DNA of 64,000 nucleotides. It comes from Hymenolepis diminuta (taxonomy: Eukaryota > Platyhelminthes > Cestoda > Cyclophyllidea > Hymenolepididae). The DNA lies in the NCBI GenBank assembly GCA_900708905.1, contig CAADRB010000002.1, positions 3,398,365 through 3,462,364 on the forward strand. The letters run 5' to 3'. A program made the position numbers and the translations under genes. Each line of letters starts with the position of its first letter. The first letter of the stretch is position 1. The notes beneath the pieces were generated by a model. It ran no database searches. It had not been told where the DNA came from and saw only the letters and a list, made by a program, of their open reading frames with translations. Positions 1-16,607 of this stretch are shown piece after piece.

Positions 1-1395
1 CCAATTTTAATCTTTATAACATGCGACCAGACTGTGCGATGTGTATGATATCCACTTGAACAGTAGATTTTCTAAAATTTACAGAAAAATTAAATATCAT
101 TACAGCAACGATACACCACATAAAACCCGTGTATTCGAAGTTATCCTTAAATAACAAAAAGTTAACTGTCGCATAGGCCGTATATGTTAAAAGTATATCA
201 TGTGTGTAGTGGGAAAAAATACGCATAACACATAAAACGGAACCTCTTAAATCGAAAAATCATTTTTAAATCACACACATAGGCTAACGACTCAGAAGTA
301 TTTACGATAAAATTCACTCTACAACAGGTGCTTAAGAGGGCACAAAGAGTAAAGACAATTGACATTATATTGCGGTATAAAAAATGCAGGATATATAAAA
401 TGCACAAAATTTTAAAGTTTACTTTGGCAGAAAAAAGCACATAAAGATAAAATATATAATATTAAATGAAGAAGTTCTCTTGGTTTTATACAGTGAAGCA
501 TGAAAATAATAGATTAAAATTCAATGTTTAAAGGAATTATGAAAGTAGGAATTAAATTTTCTAATAAAATAATTAAATAACGAGGAAATTGAACATATAG
601 GGGAAACCGGAAGTAGGGATTTTATTCTTGCAAATAATCAAGGTCTACTATTGTCATTAAAATACTCCAAAGCGAAATTTATGAAATTATGCCATGACAG
701 TTATATTGCGTCAAACTACTGGAGCCAACTAAAGTTCCAATAATAGCTAGAAAAAAGAAACTACAAAAGGGCGATTATAAATAAAGTAACATTATGTATA
801 AATTTGCAATACAATGTCTTTAGAAATCCGTGTAATCATATCAAATAGAAAAATTGGGAAATTCCGAAGATTCAAATATCCAGGAGAATTAAAATCAAAA
901 TCCAAATAAAATAACTGAGAGTAATAAAATAAATTTGATCTAACAATTCGAACAACTGCTTGCTATTATATAGCAAAATCAATAGCGAAATTCATACATA
1001 TATTGAATAAGTTTGAAAATGAAAAAAAACACAATTATTGACAAAAATAGTATGAAATATTATATTAAACAAAATATACCATAGAGAAGATTATTTTCAT
1101 TTGCAAACATGAGAAAAATGAATTTGCAAATCCAAAAGAATCAAATTGAACGATAAATAACTGAATGAGATTCCCAAAATAATTTCCTAAGTATCAAATT
1201 TAGTACTATGAACTTATGTTATAACACCCTTCAAACTGACTACAATTTTACCTTAATAAGACACTCAGTCACGTAAACAAAACTGTGTGGTGGCAATTAT
1301 AAACAACGCGCTATTGTCGAAAGGCATATATTTGATTGATTTAAACAAACACATAAAAAATTACATTATCGGCAAAACGCACGACATATATAGCA
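1..1395. other. AT-rich flank downstream of ACTL6, no gene seen
   Basis: This stretch lies 3' of the minus-strand actin-related gene. Only short open frames occur, with no splice-supported exon or recognisable protein. Some of it is probably the 3' UTR of that gene, but I could not pick a convincing polyadenylation signal. Confidence 0.5.
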
Positions 1396-3691
1396 TTACG
1401 AGCATTTCTTTTCAATAAATGATTTTCCAAATTCTTCATATTCATGTCTTGATATCCACATTTGTTGGAAGGTTCCCTAGAACATATTTTATTTACATAC
1501 CACATAATTCACTTACCAATGAACCAAGAATTGAACCGCCAACCCAATTTGAAAACCTTCTTTCTGTTAGAGAACTTGGAAAATTAACTTTCAATCGCAT
1601 GCTCTAAATTGTCGAAACAATAATTTAACGAGAACTTTACCGATGGAGTTTTCGCACCGAGATCTTTCTGAAGTCGATCTGTGAAGCCAACAATCAAACT
1701 CGTTCCACCCACCACCACAATATTATTATAAAGACTCTAAAAGATCTGATATTATTGCATTCCCTTACCGCTCTAATATCGATATCACAAAGCGAAATAC
1801 TACTCGAGACAATATGGCTCATTGACAGATCCGACCTTCCATTACTTTGCTAAGAAAAATGACAAAGTAAAACTCCAGATTACCGGAACAGAACTAGGAT
1901 CGAACAGTGCCTCTGGTATTTGAAATCTTTCGTGGCCCAATTCCACGTTGTAACCATTAGGGAATTCATAAGTTATCGTGGGGATTGTCTCCATTTGCCT
2001 ATAATAATAAGATGAGCTACAGTAACGCAACTCGGATTAATCTAATAATTAAAACAGCCAAAAGGCAAACTATTGGAACGATGTGCAATAATAAAATATC
2101 GGAGAAGTCACTTACCCTTGGTCATATCGTTCATCCGATATTTGAAGAACAGTAGCCGCGAAATCCTCCATCAAATTCTGGGAACATTAATACGTACCAG
2201 ATATGAAAAACACTATTCCAAGCATGTTCCATTTATATTTAAGAAGCATACATAATGCTAAAACATTGTGATTTACCGAAATTTATGGAGGAAATGTTCA
2301 AGTTATAGATGTACTAACCTGTTCCATAAATGCTTTATAAGAATCGGTAAGAGGTGTTAACTTCTTTTCGGTCCAGCGAGGAGTTTCACGATCTTTAACC
2401 GGATCCTAAAAGGAAAAAGGAGATATATCAAATCCATAGGCACTAAATAAACTAGCGAAGTCAATATAACAATACTTCGAAAATAATTCAGTGCTACTAA
2501 AAATTATTATGTAGCAATGACTATTTTATAGTGGAAACTTCTACTCAACAATCTCAGTTCTTGCATGAATTAAGAGCGTGAACATCAGGAACACTTAAAA
2601 ACATTTAGACAAGCAAGAGAAGAGAAGTAGGCTCGAAAAAAATCCATATACAAAATTAAACACAAACAATAATTTATAAAAAAAAGAATATTAGGAGCCG
2701 ACAAACAAATTTAGTATTGAGCCGCAAGAATAAAAAACTAGCGGAGAGCTAGAGAGGTGGCGGGCTAAGTAGAAGGAGTCAAGAATCTCTTAATTCAAAC
2801 CAGATCAAACACAACTAGAAACATAAATGCTCCCTGCCACATACTTTCGTATATCTAAGTTAAAATAACGGATGACGAAATGCAAAAATATTTCAGATCT
2901 TAAAATAGCCAGCAAAAAGACATGTAAAATTAAGAAAATAAAATAACAAACAAACCTTGGATGCTACTCTATAGTACGGAACCGGCTCGGTTTTAAGCAC
3001 TTCCTTAACCATCTTGGCACATTGCTGAGCGATAAAATCGCCGGCAAACGGAGTGCGAACAACACCCTGGAGTAAAACACGACCATCGTAAACCGGAACA
3101 GCAGAGGCACAGGATGCGCCAACATCCAAGACCAAACCAGTATGTCGACTGTTTGCAAAACAAGCGAGAGCGGCGCTTTTGGCCAAATAGAAGGCAGGGA
3201 TTTCGAATTTTTCAAAGAGAATCTCAGTCAACTTCTCGCGTTTGTTCTTTGGATTCCAAGAGGGTTCAGACATAAGAATAGGATGTTGAGACTTCTCAAC
3301 GGGAATTAAAAAATTGACCATATAGTTCACAACATCCTCAAATGCATCCCAATCTTCAACTAAACCAAGGTCAAAGAATTAATGAGACATACTGAGGCCA
3401 TCTTTAACAAAGGCCTTGATTTCCATTCCCTCACAGGGAACATAAACATTATTTCCAATGATGCGTTTGCTTATAGATGATTTGTCTTTTGGAGATATAT
3501 ATCCAATGTTACTGGGCATATCAATCTACAGCCATGAGTATTTTAAAATGTGTAATGGTACCTTCGGAGTATCTTCTCCAGCAAATCCCCCTCGCAATGT
3601 ATGAGATCCTAAGTCCAATACGATGGCCCCCACTTCATCTGAAAATAAATAGGAAAAACTGTTAATAGAAAAATACGAACAAACCACTCAT
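1396..3691 (-). CDS. ACTL6: Actin-related protein, BAF53/ACTL6 (Arp4) family
   Basis: Nuclear actin-related subunit of SWI/SNF-type (BAF), INO80 and TIP60 chromatin complexes. Eleven exons, in gene order: 3685-3691, 3562-3638, 3393-3525, 2956-3359, 2319-2405, 2116-2177, 1884-1998, 1769-1849, 1641-1736, 1517-1603, 1396-1476. They sum to 1230 nt (409 residues) in one frame, near the usual ~429. The product starts [16 protein letters not shown], which is the actin phosphate-1 loop region. It carries the family marker [16 protein letters not shown] and the actin signature [18 protein letters not shown]. It ends with [25 protein letters not shown] and a Lys-Lys-Cys-containing tail typical of BAF53. 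The first exon contributes only 7 nt (ATGAGTG), and splicing completes the Asp codon. Most introns are 32-46 nt; one is 550 nt. The start is fixed by this tiny exon and could differ if another 5' exon exists. Confidence 0.93.
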
Positions 3692-5014
3692 TGTCGAGAG
3701 TTGTTCAAATCGAGCAGTAGCTATGCAATGTACATAAACAACTTCAGGAATTTACTTAATATTCTGTCTCAAGATATTATTACTAATTTTAAGCTTATGT
3801 TTCGCTTTTCATATTTCAATGCTTGCTTACAAAAATGGTCCGTATTGACCATATGTTAGTCTGCTACTATCAATCATGATGCAATTATCATCCCAATTCT
3901 TGCTTTTAATGTTTTTTTAATTAGGTCTGTTCAGCCATTTAATTTTATATGTCTTTTGTTTATTCATGATGCAGTATTTTATTTTAAAATGCCAGAGTTC
4001 AGAGAAACTCGAAAATCCTCTTGATAATTTATTTATGGTTGTTATATTGAAGCGTTTAAAATTTTAACATTACCTGATGGATACTAGATAAATCTTTGTG
4101 AATTAGAATTTCGAGGAAACCGGATTCTATTAATTAAAAAATTTAAATAATTTGTTCTCTTAACAGGTCCGTACGTAGGATATTGAAGTCGTGTAATTCA
4201 AATTCATGTAATATTCCCACTAGCAGTACTTTACCGTTTCCTCATCTACGTTTCTAACACATGTCTACGAGGCTTGCTTCTCCCCTATCACCACTGGTCA
4301 ATTTCTGCAGTTAGGTTCATTTGAAGGCTCCTCTCTGTCTGCAATTCCATCTAATTCCTATTATGTAGCCACTCTCTATCTCTCTAATTCTCTCTTAAAA
4401 TCGCAATTAAAGTACCACCATTACTAAATTCTTCACCATCCTTCCTACTCAACGTAGCTTTATATCTAGCGACTCAAGCATTTAGTCCCCTCTCCAACAA
4501 AACCCTGGGATCTGAATAGTTGTCTTAATATACTTACCTTATTCCAAAAGTCTCCGTGTCTTAACGCTATTCTTATTTACTCTATATTTAATTAAGTAAT
4601 ATATATATAATTACATTATAAATTAAAAATATTCATCTTATTCGGGTATGTGCACGTTTTTCAATATGCATGGTTTAATTTCCCAAAAGTAATTTCATAT
4701 TTACCTTTGATGAAATTCATTGATGCGTAACCATTTTATAATTGCTACAAATAAGAAAATAACGTTTTTCCCAAACTTAAGTCTTATATGTAGGATTCTT
4801 TATTTTCCACTTTTTAAATCCCTCTTCCTTTCATTCCGTTTTATTCGAAGGAATTTATTTACCCTACGGTTGTCAGTGGTAAATAATATAAACCGACCCT
4901 ATTGATACTAATACGTGTATCCTATTTTGATATAGTGGTTTGCGTCATTTTGTGTCGGATTGTATTTGTAACTAGTGCAATTCTTTAGGGAGTCTAAGAG
5001 TCGGTTACGGTATT
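3692..5014. other. Intergenic, no gene seen
   Basis: This AT-rich sequence lies between ACTL6 and the inverted repeat. A pyrimidine-rich part on the plus strand (about 4200-4560) looks promoter- or intron-like. I found no supported exon. A further 3' exon of the 6.4-7.4 kb minus-strand gene could lie here, but none was convincing. Confidence 0.4.
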
Positions 5015-6028
5015 GTTAGAGGGTCTATCGAGGCCACATCGGTCGAAAGATGGAATAAGTCAAGTCAAGTCACTCAAATCGTCAGATCAGTTCGGAGGTG
5101 GCTGACAAGCCACCCCNNNNNNNCCCAATTTATTAATTACTAAATTAGGTTTATATACAAAACATTTCTTCTTTAGACGTCAGTCATATTCCGTCGTCGG
5201 AGTCTTGGCGTGATGATGGACACCCGTTTAGGCATCTATGTGCAAACACGCAAAACCCAGCGGGACCGCCTGCGGACGCTATAGTGGAGATCTTATCACC
5301 AGTCAATCATTTCTAGTAGCTAGATGATGATAGACATCTGCTGGCTATAGCATGTATCCTTCAGTGAAGAGCTGATCATAGCAATTATCATCCAATTTGC
5401 TACATTCTCTCTCTCTATCTGTTCGCATTTTGATTTACCTTCCGCATTATTTGATTCTTTTTTTCAATTCGCAATAAATTTTCGATGAAGAAAATTATAT
5501 ATTTTGATGAAACGAAAGTTCTCCAGTTAGCTTATCACTAAATATTTGAATGATTACTTTTGGCATGTGTGGCCACATTTTACTTCATTAGTTCTATTTT
5601 CTAAAGTTACCTACTCAGTCTTGTTACCCTGTGACAGTATCATTTAATCAATTGTATCGCCTCTATTGATCAATATACGCAGGAATAAAATTATATTTCA
5701 TGCCAATTGCTATAGCCAGCAGATGTCTATCAATAACTGGCGATTAGAAATGATTGACTGGCGATAAGATCTCCACTACGGTGTACACAGGTGGTTCCGC
5801 TGTGTTTGTGTGTTTTTACATAGATACGTAAGCAGGTGTCTATCATTACTCCGAGACACCGATGACGAGACATGACTGACTTTTAAGGAAGAAATATTTT
5901 GTATATAAACCTAATTTACTTATTAATAAATTGGAGGTGGCTTGCCTGTCACCTCCGAACTGATTTGACGATATGAGTGGATTGATTTATTCCATCTATT
6001 CGTTCGATGTGGTCCCGATAGACCTAAC
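5015..6028. repeat. Large imperfect inverted repeat (foldback-like element) with assembly gap
   Basis: Left arm about 5015-5352 and right arm about 5709-6028 are reverse complements of each other with scattered differences. They share, for example, CAGTTCGGAGGTG, AAATTAGGTTTATATACAAAA, TAGTGGAGATCTTATC, CAGTCAATCATTTCTA and ATAGACATCTGCTGGCTATAG. Spacer is about 355 bp. Seven Ns (5117-5123) sit in the left arm next to a small GGAGGTG/CACCTCC hairpin. No coding sequence was recognised. It may be a non-autonomous foldback element, or two copies of one LTR or MITE in opposite orientation. Confidence 0.85.
5117..5123. other. Assembly gap (7 N)
   Basis: Seven ambiguous bases fall inside the left arm of the inverted repeat, at the point where the right arm carries a short hairpin. 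Assemblers often fail at such structures, so the gap may be small and the left arm slightly miscollapsed. Confidence 0.99.
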
Positions 6029-6397
6029 AGCATTACACAAATAAAGTGTTGTCTCGTTATTCGTTTAAAGCTCCAGACTTCCGTATTTTACAGGAGCAGT
6101 AAGAACGCTTTAATTTTTTCCCCAAAATTATGCAAGTCAACATGGCTTTGAAATTTAAATAATAAATTAATCAAAGTAGCTAAATTACCGGGAATTTTAT
6201 AATTTATATGCCAGTGTATAGAGAGAAAATAAATTATCTCAAGCCTACTCCTTCATATTCTTCTTATTGATATAAAATTTTTAGCGATATTTTTGTACAT
6301 TTGATAAAATTCATTTAAAATAACCTATTTTCGCCTTTAACATCGCCTCAATTTTTTATCTTCCTTCTAGTCACTGTAGAGGGTGGTTGTTCACTTA

Positions 6398-7390
6398 CCG
6401 TAGATCCTGATTCCTGCCTTTCTTCCTCCGCATTTTCAGTTTCTGTTTTTTTTCCTTTTCCGATTCTTCCTCATCACTTTCAAAATTCTCTGAACTATCA
6501 GTAGAATCATCGCCACTGTCTTCTTCATTACTTTCTTTGTCTTCCTCCCCAGTTGTATCTTCTTCATCACTTTCTTGTGAACCGTCCTTTTTACTATTAT
6601 CTCCACTTTCTTCGCTTTTTTGTTTCTTCTTTGATTTCAAAATTGACGGAGGCATCAATAGTATCATATTCACAACTTTCTTCCTCTTCAGCAATATCGT
6701 TATCTTCTACACTTTTACCAAATTCTTCACTTTCATCTTCCCTTTTACCTTCGCTCTTTTATCTCTTCTGCCTGATTCTTCATTTTCCTCCTCCTCTGAG
6801 CGGCCTATATCACCGGTTTCACCGTTAACAATATCCGCCTTACTGCTACTACCACTATCATCCGATTTCATGCTGGCAGATGGTGATTTAATCGTCACCC
6901 TCTTTTCCGCTGTTTTCGTTTTCGTCATCTTTAGTAGATTTTCTACCATTTGTTTGGGGAGCTTTCTATCCAGCCTTCGTGATTGTGGCGTTGTCCCACG
7001 GATTGACGTAACACTTCGATATTCTTGAAAGGGGGTCCGAGAACTTAGCTTTCTGTGCCTACCACTTTAGACTCATTCAGTGATTATGACCAAGTGGTAT
7101 TATTACTGCTACTGTTGTTTACCTAAAATTAAAAGCTGGACTTATTTGTGGGGTAGGGTAAACCCCACTAGAATACGGTGATCTTTCCAAGTATTTGGGA
7201 GTGGAAATTGGGAAGGCACCTTTAGGATTTACATTGGCGTATTCACTACTATCGCCACCTAGATATTCGTTAGAAAATATAATTACCTCTCCAGGTACCT
7301 CATAACATCTACTCACATTATCATATTATCCTGACTCACCATCTTGGGCAGGTAATGGAAGTACTGAACCATTTTGAATTTCTTTCTTGC
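6398..7390 (-). CDS. Unidentified protein with acidic Ser/Asp/Glu-rich C-terminal part (partial, multi-exon)
   Basis: I do not recognise the family. Reading from 5': an exon ending 7123 encodes a Tyr/Pro/Ser-rich stretch (SNEYLGGDSSEYANVNPKGA, then YSSGVYPTPQISPAFNF). A 64-nt GT-AG intron (7059-7122) joins it in phase to an exon starting 7058 with RTPFQEYRSVTSIRGTTPQS and DRKLPKQMVENLLK. Then come low-complexity SEEEENEE and, from about 6670 down, EESGDNSKKDGSQESDEED and similar. The exon ends at 6398 in front of a good donor (GTAAGT on the minus strand). Around 6650-6750 the frame contains a stop (6707-6709), which a 42- or 63-nt intron would remove; a frameshift or pseudogene is also possible. 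Upstream exons near 7340-7390 and any exons below 6398 are unresolved. The protein looks intrinsically disordered. No function is proposed. Confidence 0.5.
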
Positions 7391-7569
7391 TAAAATACGA
7401 TATTTTTTAATCTATGAAGGCAACTCAACATTTAGCGTATTTTCATTAAATGCGATAATGGCTAGGACCGAAATTAAAGCTAAGAAGCTATTAAGAATCA
7501 TCAACGATCGATCATGGATTACAACTGTCAAGATAAAAACATTATTAGGAATAGTAATTATGTGCCCCT

Positions 7570-7790
7570 GGACAAAGTAATATTTTATTTTGTTTCCTTC
7601 CCACTACTATTAAATTAGAAGATTAAATTGTTTAAGTGAACAAATATGAATAAACCTATACTGTATATAGTTCGATTTTAACCGTAATAAGTTTTCGCTA
7701 TAATAGAGAGAACTTGTATTTTCCTTATTCTCTCTGGGATATCGGCTTACAGATAAAAAACGACAAATTAATATTTATTCAAAATACTGC
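7570..7790 (+). repeat. Dispersed repeat, copy 1
   Basis: This segment resembles 49940-50165 in the same orientation. Shared blocks are TTTCCTTCCCA, AATAAGTTTTCGCTATAAT (19 nt identical, 7686-7704) and GATATCGGCTT, in the same order and spacing. No coding capacity was seen. It is probably a member of an interspersed, non-autonomous family. Confidence 0.65.
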
Positions 7791-13028
<5,238 letters not shown>

Positions 13029-13133
13029 ATCGATACCTGCCCTTATCTGCGCCCTCTTCCCTTTACTTATAATACGAAATTATGAATCCCTTCCCAATCT
13101 CTAATTAGCTGTGTAATATAGTTTTATATTCCT

Positions 13134-13139
13134 AATAAA
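13134..13139 (+). promoter_or_regulatory. Polyadenylation signal AATAAA for HSP60
   Basis: A canonical AATAAA hexamer lies about 105 nt after the HSP60 stop codon, in the short convergent interval shared with the aquaporin gene. Confidence 0.6.
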
Positions 13140-13440
13140 TGCATTTACCAATTGTGGTAATAATAGTATATAAAAATCAAAATTCTTATCTATCTTGTAC
13201 TTGCTACCTGAGGACTAGATTTAGAAAGTATGTATTGATCTATTTGGAGTTCTAACTTGGCGGTTTTCAGTTGTCTCTTGAGGCCTATCTTCGTCTTTGG
13301 TAAATCTTGAATCCGAATTAAATGAACGGAGAAGCATTGGTGTGGTATATTTCTGTAAAAGTGTATTTCTTCCAGTTTAAAAAATGTCGGAGCGAAGTAG
13401 TTAGACTGTTCGGGTTGGGGGGTGGGGCGGTGGTTACTGT

Positions 13441-14513
13441 TTAAGAAATAACTTTGATTGAATCATCTGATATGTAACTTGGTGGCTCCTGCTTGAATGT
13501 CGACTCGAGGACACTATCTTGGGCAACGTCACATTCTTCCACGGCGTGCTGACCGGCTCCGTTGGCATGGATTCCAACAACAAGCTCGTAGATAATGGCT
13601 CCCAGAATAGCGCCGACAATTGGCATCAAAGCCGGTACCCAAAAATAATAATTGTCGATTGTAAATGCATCAACTCCCCAATCTGTAAGGAGGAGAAAAT
13701 ACGTTACGTTTGGATTTAGACTCTAATCTTATAATCACTTAATCAGTGGTCGATATCGATCTTACGTGTAGCAAGGAGAAGTAATCGGGGACCTAAATCT
13801 CGAGCAGGGTTCAGAGCAGAACTGGCATTCGCGGTGTAAGTACCAACAGCCATGTAGACAACCATTCCGACAAGAAGAGGAACAAATTTACCCGGTTTCT
13901 TGACGAGATGGTTGTCACCCACAGCCATGATACCTATCATTAGAAGAGCAGTTGTGATAATTTGATCAGCTACAGCAACTCCTACTGATGAGCCCTTTCC
14001 AGCCACAAAAATTCCTCCGGTCGAACTTACCAAGAATTTTCCTCCATCAGCTTCATTCGTATACTGAATTATATTTTCATTGTACACTCCTAGTAGCAAG
14101 CCAGCTCCGAGAAAACCACCAAAAACTTCAAGAATTATGTACAGAGGTAGGAGAGACCATCGTAAATTTCCCATCACCGCATTCGCCACCGCTACAGCAG
14201 GATTCAAGAAGGCTGGAGAAGCTTTTCCACCACTGATGATGATTCCAAGCGTTACAGCAGAACCCCAACCGATACTCACTTCGAGGAAGTTGGAATTGAA
14301 GAAGAATTTCTGTGCGCCCGAACCATCACCATAGAAAATTAGAGCGATAGTTCCTAGTGTTTCCGCCATGAGTTGGGTTATAACGGGGTAATTTGTCAAC
14401 CGAATTCTATCCGCAGATCGATGGATAAAGCGTCGATACCTGGCATACCATTCTGGACCAGGACTGTAGATTCTTGAGTCAAGTATGTTACTTGATGAAG
14501 ATGATTCTGACAT
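13441..14513 (-). CDS. Aquaglyceroporin-type aquaporin
   Basis: Membrane channel of the MIP family, conducting water and probably glycerol or similar small solutes. Two exons, 13766-14513 and 13441-13682 (83-nt intron), make 990 nt and 329 residues. If the donor at 13765 is ignored, the first exon appears to stop early at 13743. Splicing instead restores WGVDAF...YYFWVPALMPIVGAILGAIIYE, the expected sixth helix. The first pore motif is LNPAVAVANAV (Asn104-Pro-Ala) and the second is LNPARDLGPRL (Asn235-Pro-Ala). Asp239 after NPAR is the usual aquaglyceroporin mark. The segment before the first NPA (GGKASPAF) departs from the common SGAH-NPAVT pattern. The tail ends in an acidic, Ser-rich cytoplasmic stretch. 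The N terminus is Ser-rich and about 40 residues long. Isoform assignment is not attempted. Confidence 0.93.
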
Positions 14514-16607
14514 GCTTAGTAAAGAGGTAAAAGCAAATATGAGCTCAACTGCTAAGCGGGGCTGCTTTTATGTGTGATGTGAGTTGGGTGTGTGCATAGT
14601 AAATACACGCCTTATGGGTGGATTTTTGAATGTGGGTGAGTACTCTTAGGAAGAGCACCGTCAGACCCTACCATTACGCAATCCCCATTGTGTACGCCAA
14701 AATATCTATATGTACTTTCAGTATCTTAACATTAATAAACTATTAGAAAATTATCTTTCGCATTTGATATTTTTCATGTCTCTCGAGTCTATCAAGATAT
14801 ACTGAATTCTATATTCTTGGAATCAGTAATGTAAGATGGAGAAAATCAATTTGAGCCATGCAGAAATCTTGGTTTCACGACTGAAATCTCACAATTTTTC
14901 ATTTTCTTCCCTTCATCCAGAAGTCCAGGAGAAAAATTATGAAATATGAACTTGAGAACATTATAACATAAAGCAATGAATTGCGGTCATTAAGTAAATA
15001 AGTGTACTGCCTATATTAAAAAATAGATGAAGTAATGATAACGTGTCCGTTTTCTCATAAATAAAATTAGTATAAATTATACCATTCGGACTAGCTGTGA
15101 GGAAATAGTCTGGGGAAATTGTTGGGAGATTCTGTCCATGGGATTCGGGATTGGTACTTTGTCAAACGTCAGGGCAGACCAATTTACGTTGTGGCTTTAT
15201 CAAAAGATTCCTTGAAAATATTTACGCGAGGTTTAATGTCAGTGTTGAGGATGACGCCCTGATATGTAGCGTTTCAACCACCCTTGTCTTGTATAATGAT
15301 CAAGTGAAGTCTAAAACTTCCCAAGTTCATTAGGGGTTTTCACAGCACTTGATTAGTTAGAGAGAAGATAGTTCGTAGGCGCTCTTGTAAAAATCTCAGT
15401 CTTCCATCCCTCTTAGTGACCCGAATTAACCAGGACAGTTGGTCAACTACACAACTAGATGTGCACCAATGCGCATTGGTTTCATTAAGCATTATGCCAC
15501 AGACTTGGTAGTATCATGACTTTATCCACAACTTCCACTAGATCTCCCTCTCTTTACTCCTTATTGCACTCTTACTATTCAAGTTTAAATGCAGCTTGAT
15601 ACAAGGGAGAATGAAATCCGCAACTGAAATTGAAAAAATCGGTACTTAGACTAAGGAAACATGAGGACAATAACACTACCTAAAGGGCCACTATAATGAC
15701 GTAAAAAGATTTTTATTTCGCATTGCATGGACCACCCTGCACATCCTCCAGTGATGCAACGTATAAAATATAGCTATCATTCAAATGTGTACAAAGATTT
15801 ACAGACTCACCGACAATACAGAATTGTTGTAATTGGCGTAATTGTTGCTTGTACTTATAGAAATCAGCGGTCACTTATAGGAGTCGTGATATGGAAAAGT
15901 TATTTCAAGGATGTAAACTAAAGAAAACTTACCAAATATACAAAATCACATCCATTATATGAAAAACTACGTCTAATATGGTTAGCAATTTTCCGATTTT
16001 AATGCTATCAATTTAATAACTAGAAACTACAATCTGTTAAATAATAATTTAAGCACTCATAGCTATTGTTATGAGCAAAGCCTTAGATCTTTAGATTACT
16101 AAATATATTTAATAAAACAATATGAATTCCAGCGATTACAAAGTGTTTTGCATCGGTTGTTTTAAATTCGATATACTCGAAAGTGGTTAAATCGTTAGCC
16201 ATCTGCATGCCATCCCGAATTTTTCGCATGGGAATTTTTTCTTCTTATTTTTCACACAGTGCTGCATAAAGGTCCGTTAGTAAATTTTAATCAATAAGGC
16301 AGGTCAAGATAATTGTTCAACTCAAGATGTGATAACAATAATGAGAGTTGAATTCTGTAAGTCAGACCTGAGTCCGGTCATTAACCATTCGTTTTTTCTT
16401 TCAATAAAAGGGCTGAAATACTGTAAACAAAAAGAATTATTTTAAGGATTTAATCAAAATTAACAAGCTGCCTGTTTGTGGTATTGGAAACTTATGGGAA
16501 GGCTTTGAATGTACAGACTTAAATTCGTAACATTATCAACATTAAAATGCCTTTATCATTTCGTCTGATGGCATTAATAAACATTTAAAATCTTCAATTA
16601 AGTTAAG
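14514..16607. other. Intergenic, no gene seen
   Basis: Two short open frames on the plus strand (15151-15333 and 15727-15921) match nothing I recognise and lack splice signals. This interval should include the aquaporin promoter, upstream of 14513, and the 3' UTR of the next minus-strand gene. Confidence 0.5.

Noticed and set aside
6537..7028. 163-codon open frame on the plus strand
   Set aside because: It is a Ser/Phe/Leu-rich mirror of the acidic purine-rich minus-strand exons; the splice signals favour the minus strand.
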